Assembly: GCA_003166865.1 (NCBI GenBank)
Contig: PMUP01000064.1
Location: 36,765-100,764, forward strand
DNA length: 64,000 nucleotides
Direction: 5' to 3'
Origin: Bryobacterales bacterium
Lineage (GTDB): Bacteria > Acidobacteriota > Terriglobia > Bryobacterales > Bryobacteraceae
In this document: one piece after another, positions 50,742-59,094 of the stretch
Position numbering within the stretch: the stretch's first letter is position 1
Layout of the letters: each line of letters starts with the position of its first letter
Made by a program: the position numbers and the translations under genes
Notes under the pieces: model-generated
Told to the model about the DNA's origin: nothing
The model's input: the letters and a program-made list of their open reading frames with translations, nothing else
Databases searched by the model: none

Positions 50742-51661
50742 GTGCGCAAATTACGTTTGATAGCGATAAGTCTTGCCATGGGCGGCATGCTCGTTCTGGC
50801 TCAAGAAAAAGTCGCGGCGCCGCCGGTGCCGGTCGAAATGACTGTAACCGTCGAAGCACGCCATGACAAAGAGGTTCCGGCCTTGAACCGAGAGGACGTG
50901 ATGGTTCTCCAGGGGAAGCAGCGCCTTCGGGTCAGTGACCTGGTTTCTAGTCGTGATGAGCACGCGGCGCTCGAACTCTACATTTTGATAGACGACGGCT
51001 CCGGCGCCAGCCTCGGCCCACAATTGGGCGATTTGCGCCAGTTCATCGAAACCCAACCGGCATCAACATCCATCGGGATTGGCTACATGCGAAACGGCAC
51101 GGTTCAGGTCGTGCAAAGCCTCACGGCCGATCATCCAACAGCAGCCCAAAATTTGCGGCTGCCGCTCGGTTCTGTGGGAATCGTGGCCAGCCCATTTCTG
51201 GCCCTCAGCGATCTGATCAAGCCCTGGCCGGCCAGTCCGGCGCGTCATGAAGTTGTGCTGGTGACAAGCGGCGTCGATCCGCTTGGTGGCACCTGGTTGA
51301 TCCTTACCTGGATGCCGCCATCGAACATGCGCAGCGCGCCGGCATCATCGTGTACGCCATCTACACTCCAGGCGCTGGTCACTCCGGTCACAGCTTTTGG
51401 CAGATGAACTGGGGCCAGAATCACCTCGCACAGATTGCCGAGGAAACGGGTGGCGAGTTCTATGGGCTCGGGTTCGGACCGCCGGTTTCCTTCGCGCCGT
51501 ATCTTGCGGAAATCTCCGAGCACCTGGCTCATCAATACGTTGTGATGTTTCTCATCACCCCTGGCAAGAAAGCTGGCTTCGAATCCATTCGATTCACGAC
51601 AGAAGTGCCGAATGCCGAGGTGGTGGCCGCCGGCAAGGTTTATGTTACGGCCGGTCACTAA
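50742..51661 (+). pseudogene. VWFA-related acidobacterial protein, frameshifted
   Basis: A GGAGGGAA site precedes the GTG at 50742. The first frame gives a signal peptide (LIAISLAMGGMLVLA), then a VWA-like domain (LELYILIDDGSGASLGPQLG, HEVVLVTSGVDPLGG). Between 51291 and 51299 the reading frame must shift: the proper continuation is DPYLDAAIEHAQRAGIIVYA in another frame, through TPGAGHSGHSFWQMNWGQNH, to a stop at 51661. A single missing base would explain it. Without the shift the product ends at 51407 with unrelated residues. The architecture is that of TIGR03436 secreted proteins of Acidobacteriota. Confidence 0.8.
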
Positions 51662-51677
51662 CCTGTAGACTGGGCGC

Positions 51678-51821
51678 ATGGAGCGAAAGGTCTTCTGGAT
51701 CATTTTCACGTTCCTCGGTCTAGCGGCTGATTTCATTCTGCCCCTCTGGTGGGCGCTCGGAGCAACCATCCCAATCTTTCTTGTGAGTTGGTGGGTAGCC
51801 TATCGCAGCGGCTGGTTCTAA
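51678..51821 (+). CDS. 47-residue membrane protein
   Basis: Starting MERKVFWIIFTFLGLAADFI and ending VSWWVAYRSGWF, this short frame has two hydrophobic helices separated by LPLWWALGATIP, with a positively charged N-terminus. The Trp/aromatic content and clean ends suggest a real small membrane protein; I recall similar small proteins in Acidobacteriota genomes but cannot check. It lies 16 nt after the VWFA gene. Function unknown. Confidence 0.55.
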   Translation: MERKVFWIIFTFLGLAADFILPLWWALGATIPIFLVSWWVAYRSGWF

Positions 51822-51876
51822 CCCAACTCCGCACCATCATCCCTCTTGCTCTCCGCCGTCCATCTGATGCATACTC

Positions 51877-51903
51877 ATGTCAGTAACTGATGTCAGTAAC
51901 TGA
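51877..51903 (+). promoter_or_regulatory. tandem palindromic operator candidate ahead of the PadR gene
   Basis: ATGTCAGTAACTG occurs twice in perfect succession (51877-51889 and 51890-51902). Each copy contains the palindrome TCAGT-A-ACTGA (51880-51890 and 51893-51903). The pair sits 31 nt before the PadR start, where PadR-type autorepressors bind. Binding by this PadR is inferred. Confidence 0.65.
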
Positions 51904-51933
51904 TGCAAGGCAGCAACGGAAGGAATAAAGCGG

Positions 51934-52263
51934 ATGAGCAAGCCAACCTTTCTCCTGCAGGGCACCTTGGACCTGCTGATTTTGACGATTCTCGCCCTGG
52001 AGCCCATGCATGGTTGGGCCATCGCCCATCGCATTCGCCAGATGTCGAAGGATGCGCTGCAGGTGGGACAGAGCGCGCTCTACCCGGCCCTTCACAAGCT
52101 GGAGCAGCAAGGCTGGATCAAAGCCGAATGGAAGGTCTCGGAAAACAATCGCCGCGCCAAGTATTACTCGCTCACGCATGCCGGGCGGAAGGCGCTAGCC
52201 AAGGAAGCGGTTCAGTGGGAGCGGCTCTCGGCCGCGGTCTCCCTGATCGTCCGCACCGCGTAA
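51934..52263 (+). CDS. PadR-family transcriptional regulator
   Basis: A 109-residue winged-helix protein of the short PadR-s1 type: LLQGTLDLLILTILALEPMH, AIAHRIRQMSKDALQVGQSA, LYPALHKLEQQGWIKAEWK and RAKYYSLTHAGRKAL. GGAAGGA precedes the ATG. It is followed 9 nt later by an ADOP permease gene; the PadR-ADOP pairing is characteristic of Acidobacteriota. It probably represses this operon through the palindromes upstream and is released by a small ligand. Confidence 0.92.
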   Translation: MSKPTFLLQGTLDLLILTILALEPMHGWAIAHRIRQMSKDALQVGQSALYPALHKLEQQGWIKAEWKVSENNRRAKYYSLTHAGRKALAKEAVQWERLSAAVSLIVRTA

Positions 52264-52272
52264 GGAGTCCAG

Positions 52273-54921
52273 ATGTCACGGTGGCTCATACAGCTTCGCC
52301 TTCTGTTGCGCTCCTTGTTCCGCACCAGGCAAGTCCAACAGGATCTCGATCAGGAACTGCAGTATCATCTCGAACGCCAGATTGAGCAAGGCCTGACCGA
52401 TGGCTTGTCTCCAGAGGAGGCGCGCTTCGCTGCGTTGCGGGCCATGGGGGCAATCACCCAGAACAAGGAGGAGTGCCGGGACACGCGCCGCGTCAACTGG
52501 ATCGAAGACCTGGTGCAGGATCTCCGCCACGGGGCGCGTCGATTGCGCAAGAACCCCGCGTTCACCGTCGTCGCCGTGCTGGTGCTGGCCTTGGGAATCG
52601 GCGCCAACACCGCGATGTTTAGCGTGGCCTACGGGATCCTGCTGCGACCCCTTCCGTATGCCGGCTCTGACCGCGTGGCCGTGGTCTACATGCGTTTTTT
52701 CCCGCGAGACTTTGCGTTTGGCACCCTGTGCATTCGCGACTACCTGATGTGGAAAGAGAACAACCATGCGTTCGAAGATCCTTCCTTGTTCCGGAGCCTC
52801 CGCCTGGACATCGGCGGGAACGAGGGCGTCCCGGAGCAGGTGCAGGGCGCCTCGGTTACAGCGGGCTTCTTTCCCACGCTCGAAGTGCGCCCACTGATTG
52901 GCCGGACATTCGCGCCCGGGGATGATCAGCCGGCCACCCGCTCGCTCACGGTCCTCGGCGAATCCGTCTGGCGGAGACGCTTCGCCGCGAGCTCCGCCGT
53001 TTTGGGAAAGACGATCCTGGTCAACGGCGCTCCCTCCACTGTGATCGGCGTGATGCCCGGCGTATTTCGATTCCCAAGGCGCGACACGGAAGTGTGGACC
53101 AACCTGCCGCTGAATCCGCCCACGCGGTACGGCCCGTGGTTCTTTCGCGGCGTGGCGCGCCTGAAACCAGGTGTGACGCTGCAACAAGCACAGGTGGAAA
53201 CCAACCACATCGGGCAGCGCATGATGCAGCAGAACCCGTACTACAAACGGCTGACGCTGCCGGTGCTCGGCGTGCGCGAAGCGCTCCTGGGGACCACTCT
53301 GAAGCCCGCCATCCTGGTGCTGGCCGGCGCAGTGGGACTGGTGCTGCTGATCGCCGTCGTCAACGTAGCCAACCTGATGCTGGCGCGCGCCACCGTCCGC
53401 GAGCGTGAAATGGCGCTACGGCTCAGCCTCGGCGCCAGTCGTGGGCGCTTGGTGCGCCAGTTGCTCACCGAGAGCGTGCTGCTGGCCGTAATGGGCGGCG
53501 TGGTAGGCCTTGCGCTGGCCTGGGGCGGCATCGAACTCATCCGATTCTGGAATCCGGGCGACCTGCCGCTGATCGATTCTGTCCGCCTGGATTGGAGCGC
53601 GCTTGGCTTCATCGTCTTGCTTTCCATGTTCACTGGGATTCTGTTCGGTCTGGCGCCGGCGTTCGAATGCACCCGCGCGGACCTGAACGCCACCATCAAA
53701 GAGGGCGGACGCACCGGGGCTTCCACCAGGGGAGGGCGCACGCGGACGGCGTTGGTGGTCTCTGAGATCGCGTTGTCGCTGATGCTCCTGATAGGCGCGG
53801 GCCTTCTCCTCCGCAGCTTCGCGAATTTGCGGAGCGTCACTGGCGGATTCTCCACGCAGCCGAGGCAGATCCTGACCATCCTGATTTCGCCCGGCAACCG
53901 GAAGTATAGAGACGACCGCGTCGGCCTGGCCTTCTACGATGAGGTGCTGCGGCGCGCCCGCGCCGTGCCCGGAGTCGAAGCAGCCGACCTTGCCGACTCG
54001 CTGCCGCCGGACCGCCAAGGCGACGCCGACACCTTTCAAATTGAGGGACAGCCCCTGGCCCCGGGAGAACTGAACCCCATCATTTCGCAGCCTGCCGTCG
54101 GTCCGGACTTTTTCCGGGCGCTAGGCATCCCGCTGATCAAAGGCCGGCATTTCAACCAGCACGATACTCAAGATTCCAGGCCGGTGGCGATTGTCAGCGA
54201 GGGCTTCGTACACCGCTTCTTCGCGAATCAGGAACCCCTCGGCCAGCGCATCAAGCAGAGTGGGCCGGGGTACGGCGATAAGTGGATGGATATCGTGGGT
54301 GTAGTCGGCAACGTGAAATACCTGGGCTTGACCGTCGATACGGACCCGGCCTTGTACATGCCGTTCGCCCAATCCTACGGTCCGCTGATGTTCCTGGTAG
54401 TGCGCTCATCGGGCGACGCAGCTGGTCTTGCAGCCGCGCTTCGCCGGAACATTCAAGCCATCGATCCGGGTGTAACCTTGGCGCAGATCGGCACCATGGA
54501 CCAGGCACTGGATCTGTCGGTCTCGCAGCCCCGTTTCGACACCACGCTGCTGTCATTGTTCGCTGGAATCGCCTTGCTGCTGGCCGCGGTCGGCATCTAC
54601 GGGCTCATCGCCTACTCGGTGGCGCAGCGCACCCATGAAATCGGCGTGCGCATGGCTTTGGGGGCGGCGCAGGCGGACGTGGTGCGGATGGTGGTGCGGC
54701 AAGGCGCGTCGATGGCGGCCATCGGAATTGTGCTCGGCCTCGGCGGAGCCTTTCTCTTGACGCGTTTGTTAAAAACCATGCTGTTTGGAATTAGCGTCTC
54801 CGACGCGGTGACCTTTGTGGCCGCGCCCCTGGTAATTATGCTGGTGGTTCTCGCGGCCACCTTCCTGCCCGCGCTCCGCGCCACGCGCATTTCACCCGTG
54901 GTGGCACTGCGGTACGAGTAA
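52273..54921 (+). CDS. ADOP-type ABC transporter permease with N-terminal prefix domain
   Basis: An 882-residue MacB/FtsX-like permease. AAGGAG precedes the ATG. The N-terminal permease prefix domain (about 1-75, QDLDQELQYHLERQIEQGL) precedes the first membrane helix (TVVAVLVLALGIGANTAMFS), a periplasmic MacB_PCD domain, an FtsX helix bundle (VGLVLLIAVVNVANLMLARA), a second periplasmic domain and a final FtsX bundle ending ATRISPVVALRYE. The duplicated form without a neighbouring ATPase is the acidobacterial duplicated orphan permease (ADOP) family. Function is unproven; export or envelope signalling is assumed. Confidence 0.92.
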   Translation: MSRWLIQLRLLLRSLFRTRQVQQDLDQELQYHLERQIEQGLTDGLSPEEARFAALRAMGAITQNKEECRDTRRVNWIEDLVQDLRHGARRLRKNPAFTVVAVLVLALGIGANTAMFSVAYGILLRPLPYAGSDRVAVVYMRFFPRDFAFGTLCIRDYLMWKENNHAFEDPSLFRSLRLDIGGNEGVPEQVQGASVTAGFFPTLEVRPLIGRTFAPGDDQPATRSLTVLGESVWRRRFAASSAVLGKTILVNGAPSTVIGVMPGVFRFPRRDTEVWTNLPLNPPTRYGPWFFRGVARLKPGVTLQQAQVETNHIGQRMMQQNPYYKRLTLPVLGVREALLGTTLKPAILVLAGAVGLVLLIAVVNVANLMLARATVREREMALRLSLGASRGRLVRQLLTESVLLAVMGGVVGLALAWGGIELIRFWNPGDLPLIDSVRLDWSALGFIVLLSMFTGILFGLAPAFECTRADLNATIKEGGRTGASTRGGRTRTALVVSEIALSLMLLIGAGLLLRSFANLRSVTGGFSTQPRQILTILISPGNRKYRDDRVGLAFYDEVLRRARAVPGVEAADLADSLPPDRQGDADTFQIEGQPLAPGELNPIISQPAVGPDFFRALGIPLIKGRHFNQHDTQDSRPVAIVSEGFVHRFFANQEPLGQRIKQSGPGYGDKWMDIVGVVGNVKYLGLTVDTDPALYMPFAQSYGPLMFLVVRSSGDAAGLAAALRRNIQAIDPGVTLAQIGTMDQALDLSVSQPRFDTTLLSLFAGIALLLAAVGIYGLIAYSVAQRTHEIGVRMALGAAQADVVRMVVRQGASMAAIGIVLGLGGAFLLTRLLKTMLFGISVSDAVTFVAAPLVIMLVVLAATFLPALRATRISPVVALRYE

Positions 54922-54944
54922 CAGTCGATAACCACGGCCCCGAG

Positions 54945-54980
54945 TGTCCGGTTCCGGAATAAAGTTCTCAAAACCGGACA
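54945..54980. repeat. inverted repeat between the two ADOP genes
   Basis: TGTCCGGTT (54945-54953) and AACCGGACA (54972-54980) form a perfect 9-bp stem around an 18-nt loop. It lies 23 nt after the first permease stop. There is no following T run, so it is not a typical intrinsic terminator. It could be a regulator site or an mRNA hairpin that separates expression of the two genes. Confidence 0.6.
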
Positions 54981-55051
54981 TCGGTAGGGCGCCAGCCCTC
55001 GAATACACTGGACCAAATCTTGGCGATCCAAATGCATACTGGTTAGAAGAC

Positions 55052-57556
55052 ATGCGCGACCTGGTCTCCGACATACAATTCGCCTTCCGAACATTTGTAA
55101 AATCACCGGTCTTCGCCGGCGTCGCGGTGCTCTCACTCGCCCTCGGCATTGGCGCGAACACGGCCATTTTCACGCTGCTCGATCAGGTGCTCTTACGCCT
55201 GTTGCCGGTGAAAGATCCGCAGCAACTGATCCAGCTGAGATGGGAGGGCTCGCATTACGGCAGCAATAACGGTTACGCCGCGCTCTCCTACCCGATGTAC
55301 AAGGATTTCCGCGACCGCAATCAGGTTTTCAGCGGTGTCATCTGCCGCTATGCGCTGCCGCTGAGTTTGGGGGTCAACGGACGGGGAGAGCTGCTGCCAG
55401 GAGAACTGGTGTCCGGCAATTACTTTCAAGTGCTCGGCGTCAAAGCGGCTATTGGGCGCCTGATTACGCCGGACGACGATCGCATTCCGGACGGGGAACC
55501 CAAGGCGGTGCTCAGCTACCGTTTTTGGATGGAACGCTTCCACGGCGATCCCGCAGTGTTAGGCCAGAACCTTCTGGTCAATGGGCGGCAGCTCACCGTC
55601 ATCGGCGTCAGCCAGGCGGGATTCGATGGCATCGAGGTGGGCTATTCACCCAAGATCCGCATTCCCGTGGCGATGAAGAAGGCCATGACGCCGGGCTGGG
55701 AAGTGTACAGCCTGGAGAGTCGGCGCGGCCGCTGGGTGAATGTGTTTGCGCGACTCAAACCCGGAGTCAGCATCACGCACGCCAAAGCATCGCTACAGCC
55801 TCTGTTCCACTCCATTCTCGAAATGGAGGTGCGGGAGAGAGGATTCGAGCACGCCGATGAGTACTCCAAGCAGCAGTTTCTGCGCTCCAGCATCGATGTG
55901 ATGCCGGGCTCGCGCGGACGCGCCGGGTTACGGCGACAGACCGAGGCGCCGCTCTGGGTGCTGATGGCTATGGTGGGGCTGGTGCTGCTGATCGCCTGCG
56001 CCAACGTCGCCAATCTCTTGATGGCGCGTGCCACCGGAAGGCAGAAGGAAATCGCAGTGCGCCTAGCCATGGGAGCCAGCCGTCTGCGTCTGATGCGGCA
56101 ATTGATGGTGGAGAGCCTGTTGCTGGCCCTGGCGGGCGGCGCCGCGGGCCTTCTGGTGGCGGCTTGGACCGACGATCTTCTCGTGCGCCTCATGTCCACC
56201 GGGAACAATCCGTTGGAACTTTCCACCATGCCCGACGCGCGCGTGCTGCTTTTCGCGCTGGCCGTCTCATGTCTGACAGGAATTATTTTTGGTCTGGTCC
56301 CCGCGCTGCAGTCCACCCGGCCCGATCTCGCCAGCACGCTCAAAGAGTCGGCGGGTGCGGTGATTGGCGGCGGGCACATGCGGCTGCGCAAAGCGCTGGT
56401 GGTGGCGCAGGTATTTCTTTCCCTGTTGCTGCTCGTTGGCGCCGGACTGTTCGTCCGCTCGTTGCGCAACCTGGACAACCTCAATCCTGGATTCCGCACC
56501 CACAACGTGGTCGCCTTCTCCATCGACCCCCGGCTGAACGGATACACCAAGGAGCGAACATTGATTTTTTATCGCCAGCTTCTGAACAAGCTGCGTGCCA
56601 CCGCTGGTGTGGAATCGGCCGCCTTCGCCGTCGTTCGCGTGCTTGACAACAACGACTGGGAGTATACGATCACCGTGGATGGCTACCAGCCGAAACCAGG
56701 TGAGGATATGGCCCCGTTCTACAACGCGGTCTCGCCCGGATACTGCGCCACACTCGGATTGAAGCTCCTGGCCGGGCGCGAGTTTCTGCCGAGTGACATC
56801 GGCAACTCGCACAAGGTTGGGATCGTAAACGAAAAGTGGGCGCAAAGGTATTTCGCGGGCCGCAACGCCTTGGGCCGCCACTTCGGTTTTGGCGGAGATC
56901 CAGGCACCAAAACGGATGTCGAGATCATCGGCGTCGTGGAGGATGCCAAGTACAACAACATGCGCGACAAAATGGGCGCCCAGGACTTCGTTCCGTTCGA
57001 CCAGATCGAGATCCTGACCGATGTCACGGTGTACGTGCGGACCCAGCTCAAACCGGAAGAGATGTTTACTGCGGTCCGCGGCACGGTCCACGATCTCGAC
57101 GCCAACCTGCCTGTCTTCGGCATGCGAACCCTGGACGATCAGCTCGGTAAGTCGCTGGTTGCGGAGCGTCTCACCGCTCTTCTCGCGACGATTTTCGGCC
57201 TTCTGGCGACATTGCTCGCGGCCGTCGGACTGTATGGCGTGATGGCGTATAACGTAGGCCGCCGGACGCGCGAGATTGGGATTCGCATCGCACTCGGCGC
57301 GCCCTCGCCAAGTGTGCTGTGGCTGGTGATGCGGGAAGTGCTGGTGATGCTTGGCCTGGGTGTCGCCATCGCCTTGCCGGCGGCTTGGGGCCTGGCGCGG
57401 CTGGTCCAGAGCCAGCTCTATGGAATCGCACCCAACGATCCGCTGAGCATGGCCGCCGCCACGCTCTCCATTGCGCTGGTCGCCGCACTCGCGGGTTACA
57501 TCCCCGCTATCCGCGCAACCCGTATCGATCCTATCCGCGCCTTGCGCTATGAGTAA
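55052..57556 (+). CDS. second ADOP-type ABC transporter permease, without prefix domain
   Basis: An 834-residue permease from the ATG at 55052 (MRDLVSDIQFAFRTFVKSPV). The same frame stays open upstream to 54944, but that stretch contains the inverted repeat and no homology. Domain order is as in the first ADOP: helix (GVAVLSLALGIGANTAIFTL), MacB_PCD, FtsX bundle (VGLVLLIACANVANLLMARA), second periplasmic domain and terminal bundle ending RIDPIRALRYE. The two ADOPs clearly derive from the same family but diverge in the periplasmic parts, suggesting different partners. Probably the third gene of the PadR operon, or an independent unit. Confidence 0.9.
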   Translation: MRDLVSDIQFAFRTFVKSPVFAGVAVLSLALGIGANTAIFTLLDQVLLRLLPVKDPQQLIQLRWEGSHYGSNNGYAALSYPMYKDFRDRNQVFSGVICRYALPLSLGVNGRGELLPGELVSGNYFQVLGVKAAIGRLITPDDDRIPDGEPKAVLSYRFWMERFHGDPAVLGQNLLVNGRQLTVIGVSQAGFDGIEVGYSPKIRIPVAMKKAMTPGWEVYSLESRRGRWVNVFARLKPGVSITHAKASLQPLFHSILEMEVRERGFEHADEYSKQQFLRSSIDVMPGSRGRAGLRRQTEAPLWVLMAMVGLVLLIACANVANLLMARATGRQKEIAVRLAMGASRLRLMRQLMVESLLLALAGGAAGLLVAAWTDDLLVRLMSTGNNPLELSTMPDARVLLFALAVSCLTGIIFGLVPALQSTRPDLASTLKESAGAVIGGGHMRLRKALVVAQVFLSLLLLVGAGLFVRSLRNLDNLNPGFRTHNVVAFSIDPRLNGYTKERTLIFYRQLLNKLRATAGVESAAFAVVRVLDNNDWEYTITVDGYQPKPGEDMAPFYNAVSPGYCATLGLKLLAGREFLPSDIGNSHKVGIVNEKWAQRYFAGRNALGRHFGFGGDPGTKTDVEIIGVVEDAKYNNMRDKMGAQDFVPFDQIEILTDVTVYVRTQLKPEEMFTAVRGTVHDLDANLPVFGMRTLDDQLGKSLVAERLTALLATIFGLLATLLAAVGLYGVMAYNVGRRTREIGIRIALGAPSPSVLWLVMREVLVMLGLGVAIALPAAWGLARLVQSQLYGIAPNDPLSMAAATLSIALVAALAGYIPAIRATRIDPIRALRYE

Positions 57557-57649
57557 GCCATCACGCCGGCATGGTTTTGTAGTCGAACTGAAAATTCCCC
57601 AGAATCTCCCGATACCCGGAGCAAGGAGAATCAGCACACCGAATAGAAC

Positions 57650-59080
57650 CTAGGAGTAGCGCAGGAGGGCCTTGAAGCCGAAATCCATGTGCTGTTGGAT
57701 ATGGCAGTGAAACAACGCCGGCCCCGGCTGGTCGGCGGTAAAATCCACGCTGGCGCGCCCATAGGTGGGCACCACGATGGTGTCCTTGATCACGCCGGCG
57801 GTGGCTTTGCCATAAATCTCGGCGACCTCCAGTTGGTGCCGATGCACGTGCAACGGATGCGCATCGTCGGTGCGATTGTGAAACGTCAGCCGGTAGCGGG
57901 TGCCCTGTTTGAGCAGAAACTCCTGGTCGTGCGGATAGGATTTACCGTTTACGGTGAAGCTGTTGAATTTGCCGGCGCCGCGCGGCACCTTTTCAAATAT
58001 CATGTCCAATCGCTCAGCCGGCGCGGGCTGCGACGGCGGTTTCCCGAAGAGCGTATAGTCCCAAACGGATTTGGGCGGCGGCATCCACTGCGGCGTGCGG
58101 TGTTGATTGGCGTATTCGATGACGATGCCGAGTCCCCCTTCGCGTACCGGATCCTCTGGCGCGCCCAGTATCCAAACGCCGGGCTGGTTCATCTCCACCC
58201 AGGCATCGATGCGCTCGCCCGGACCTAGCATCAACACGTCCACTGCGGCCGGCGTGGGCACGGGATTTCCGTCCAGCGCGATCACGTTGAATTTGTGGCC
58301 GGGCAGCGCCAGGTGCCGGTTCTCGATTGCGCTGGCGTTCAAAAAATGAAACATCACGCGCTCGCCGGGATTCACGCGGATCGGCTCGCCGGCGCCTAGC
58401 GCCTTGTCGTTGATGGAAAAAATATCGGCCGCTACTTCCATCCCTGGCTGCCGCGTATCCAGCACGGCCGGCTTTTCCGGTTGTGCCCCGGCTGGATCGA
58501 GATCGTCGTTATCCATCGACTGATTGGTGAAATAAGGCTCCCAATCGCGCAGCGCCAGGTAGTGTTCCTGATCGTAGCGGCCGGGATTGTTCGCTCCCTC
58601 GACGATCAGAAAGCCGAACATTCCGGTGAAACTGCCACGGTGCAGATCGTCCATCGCCATGGTGTGAGTGTGATACCAGCGCGTGCCGGCCGGCGTGGGC
58701 GTGAACTGATAGCGGCGGCTTCCGTGCGGAGGCACTACCGGGGTACCTTCTTCCTCCGATCCGTCCACGTCGGAGGGAATGAGCAATCCGTGAAAATGCA
58801 CAAACTCCGGCACGTCCGTGTCATTGACCACGTTCACCGTCACCGGCACGCCCTCCTTCATCCGCAGCCGCGGCCCAGGCGAGGTGCCGTTGTACCCGAT
58901 GGTGCTCAAGATTCGATTGGGCGCCAATTCGACGGTGATCGGCGCGATTTGGAGCGTGAAATCGGTCTTGGCCACGTCTTGCGGGCCGGATGGCGCGAGA
59001 AAAGATTGCGGTTGCTGGGCGCCTAGCCGGGTAGTTGCGGTCGCGAGGCCAGCGAGCTTGAGAAAGTCGCGTCGTTGCAT
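57650..59080 (-). CDS. Tat-exported multicopper oxidase
   Basis: A 476-residue cupredoxin-type oxidase with a Tat signal (MQRRDFLKLAGLATATT). All four copper-binding His motifs are present: HFHG, WYHTHTMAM, HPLHVHRH and HCHIQQHMDFGF. The residue expected as the type 1 axial ligand (Met in CotA-like enzymes) is Phe, as in high-potential laccases. Members oxidise phenols, Cu(I) or Mn(II) in the periplasm with O2. The gene lies 14 nt after the SBBP protein gene on the same strand, so the two are probably co-expressed. Confidence 0.92.
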   Translation of the reverse strand: MQRRDFLKLAGLATATTRLGAQQPQSFLAPSGPQDVAKTDFTLQIAPITVELAPNRILSTIGYNGTSPGPRLRMKEGVPVTVNVVNDTDVPEFVHFHGLLIPSDVDGSEEEGTPVVPPHGSRRYQFTPTPAGTRWYHTHTMAMDDLHRGSFTGMFGFLIVEGANNPGRYDQEHYLALRDWEPYFTNQSMDNDDLDPAGAQPEKPAVLDTRQPGMEVAADIFSINDKALGAGEPIRVNPGERVMFHFLNASAIENRHLALPGHKFNVIALDGNPVPTPAAVDVLMLGPGERIDAWVEMNQPGVWILGAPEDPVREGGLGIVIEYANQHRTPQWMPPPKSVWDYTLFGKPPSQPAPAERLDMIFEKVPRGAGKFNSFTVNGKSYPHDQEFLLKQGTRYRLTFHNRTDDAHPLHVHRHQLEVAEIYGKATAGVIKDTIVVPTYGRASVDFTADQPGPALFHCHIQQHMDFGFKALLRYS

Positions 59081-59094
59081 GAGCGAAGGAAGAA

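Noticed and set aside
56267..57637. 456-codon open frame on the minus strand across the second ADOP gene
   Set aside because: Antisense to the conserved permease core; no family resemblance.
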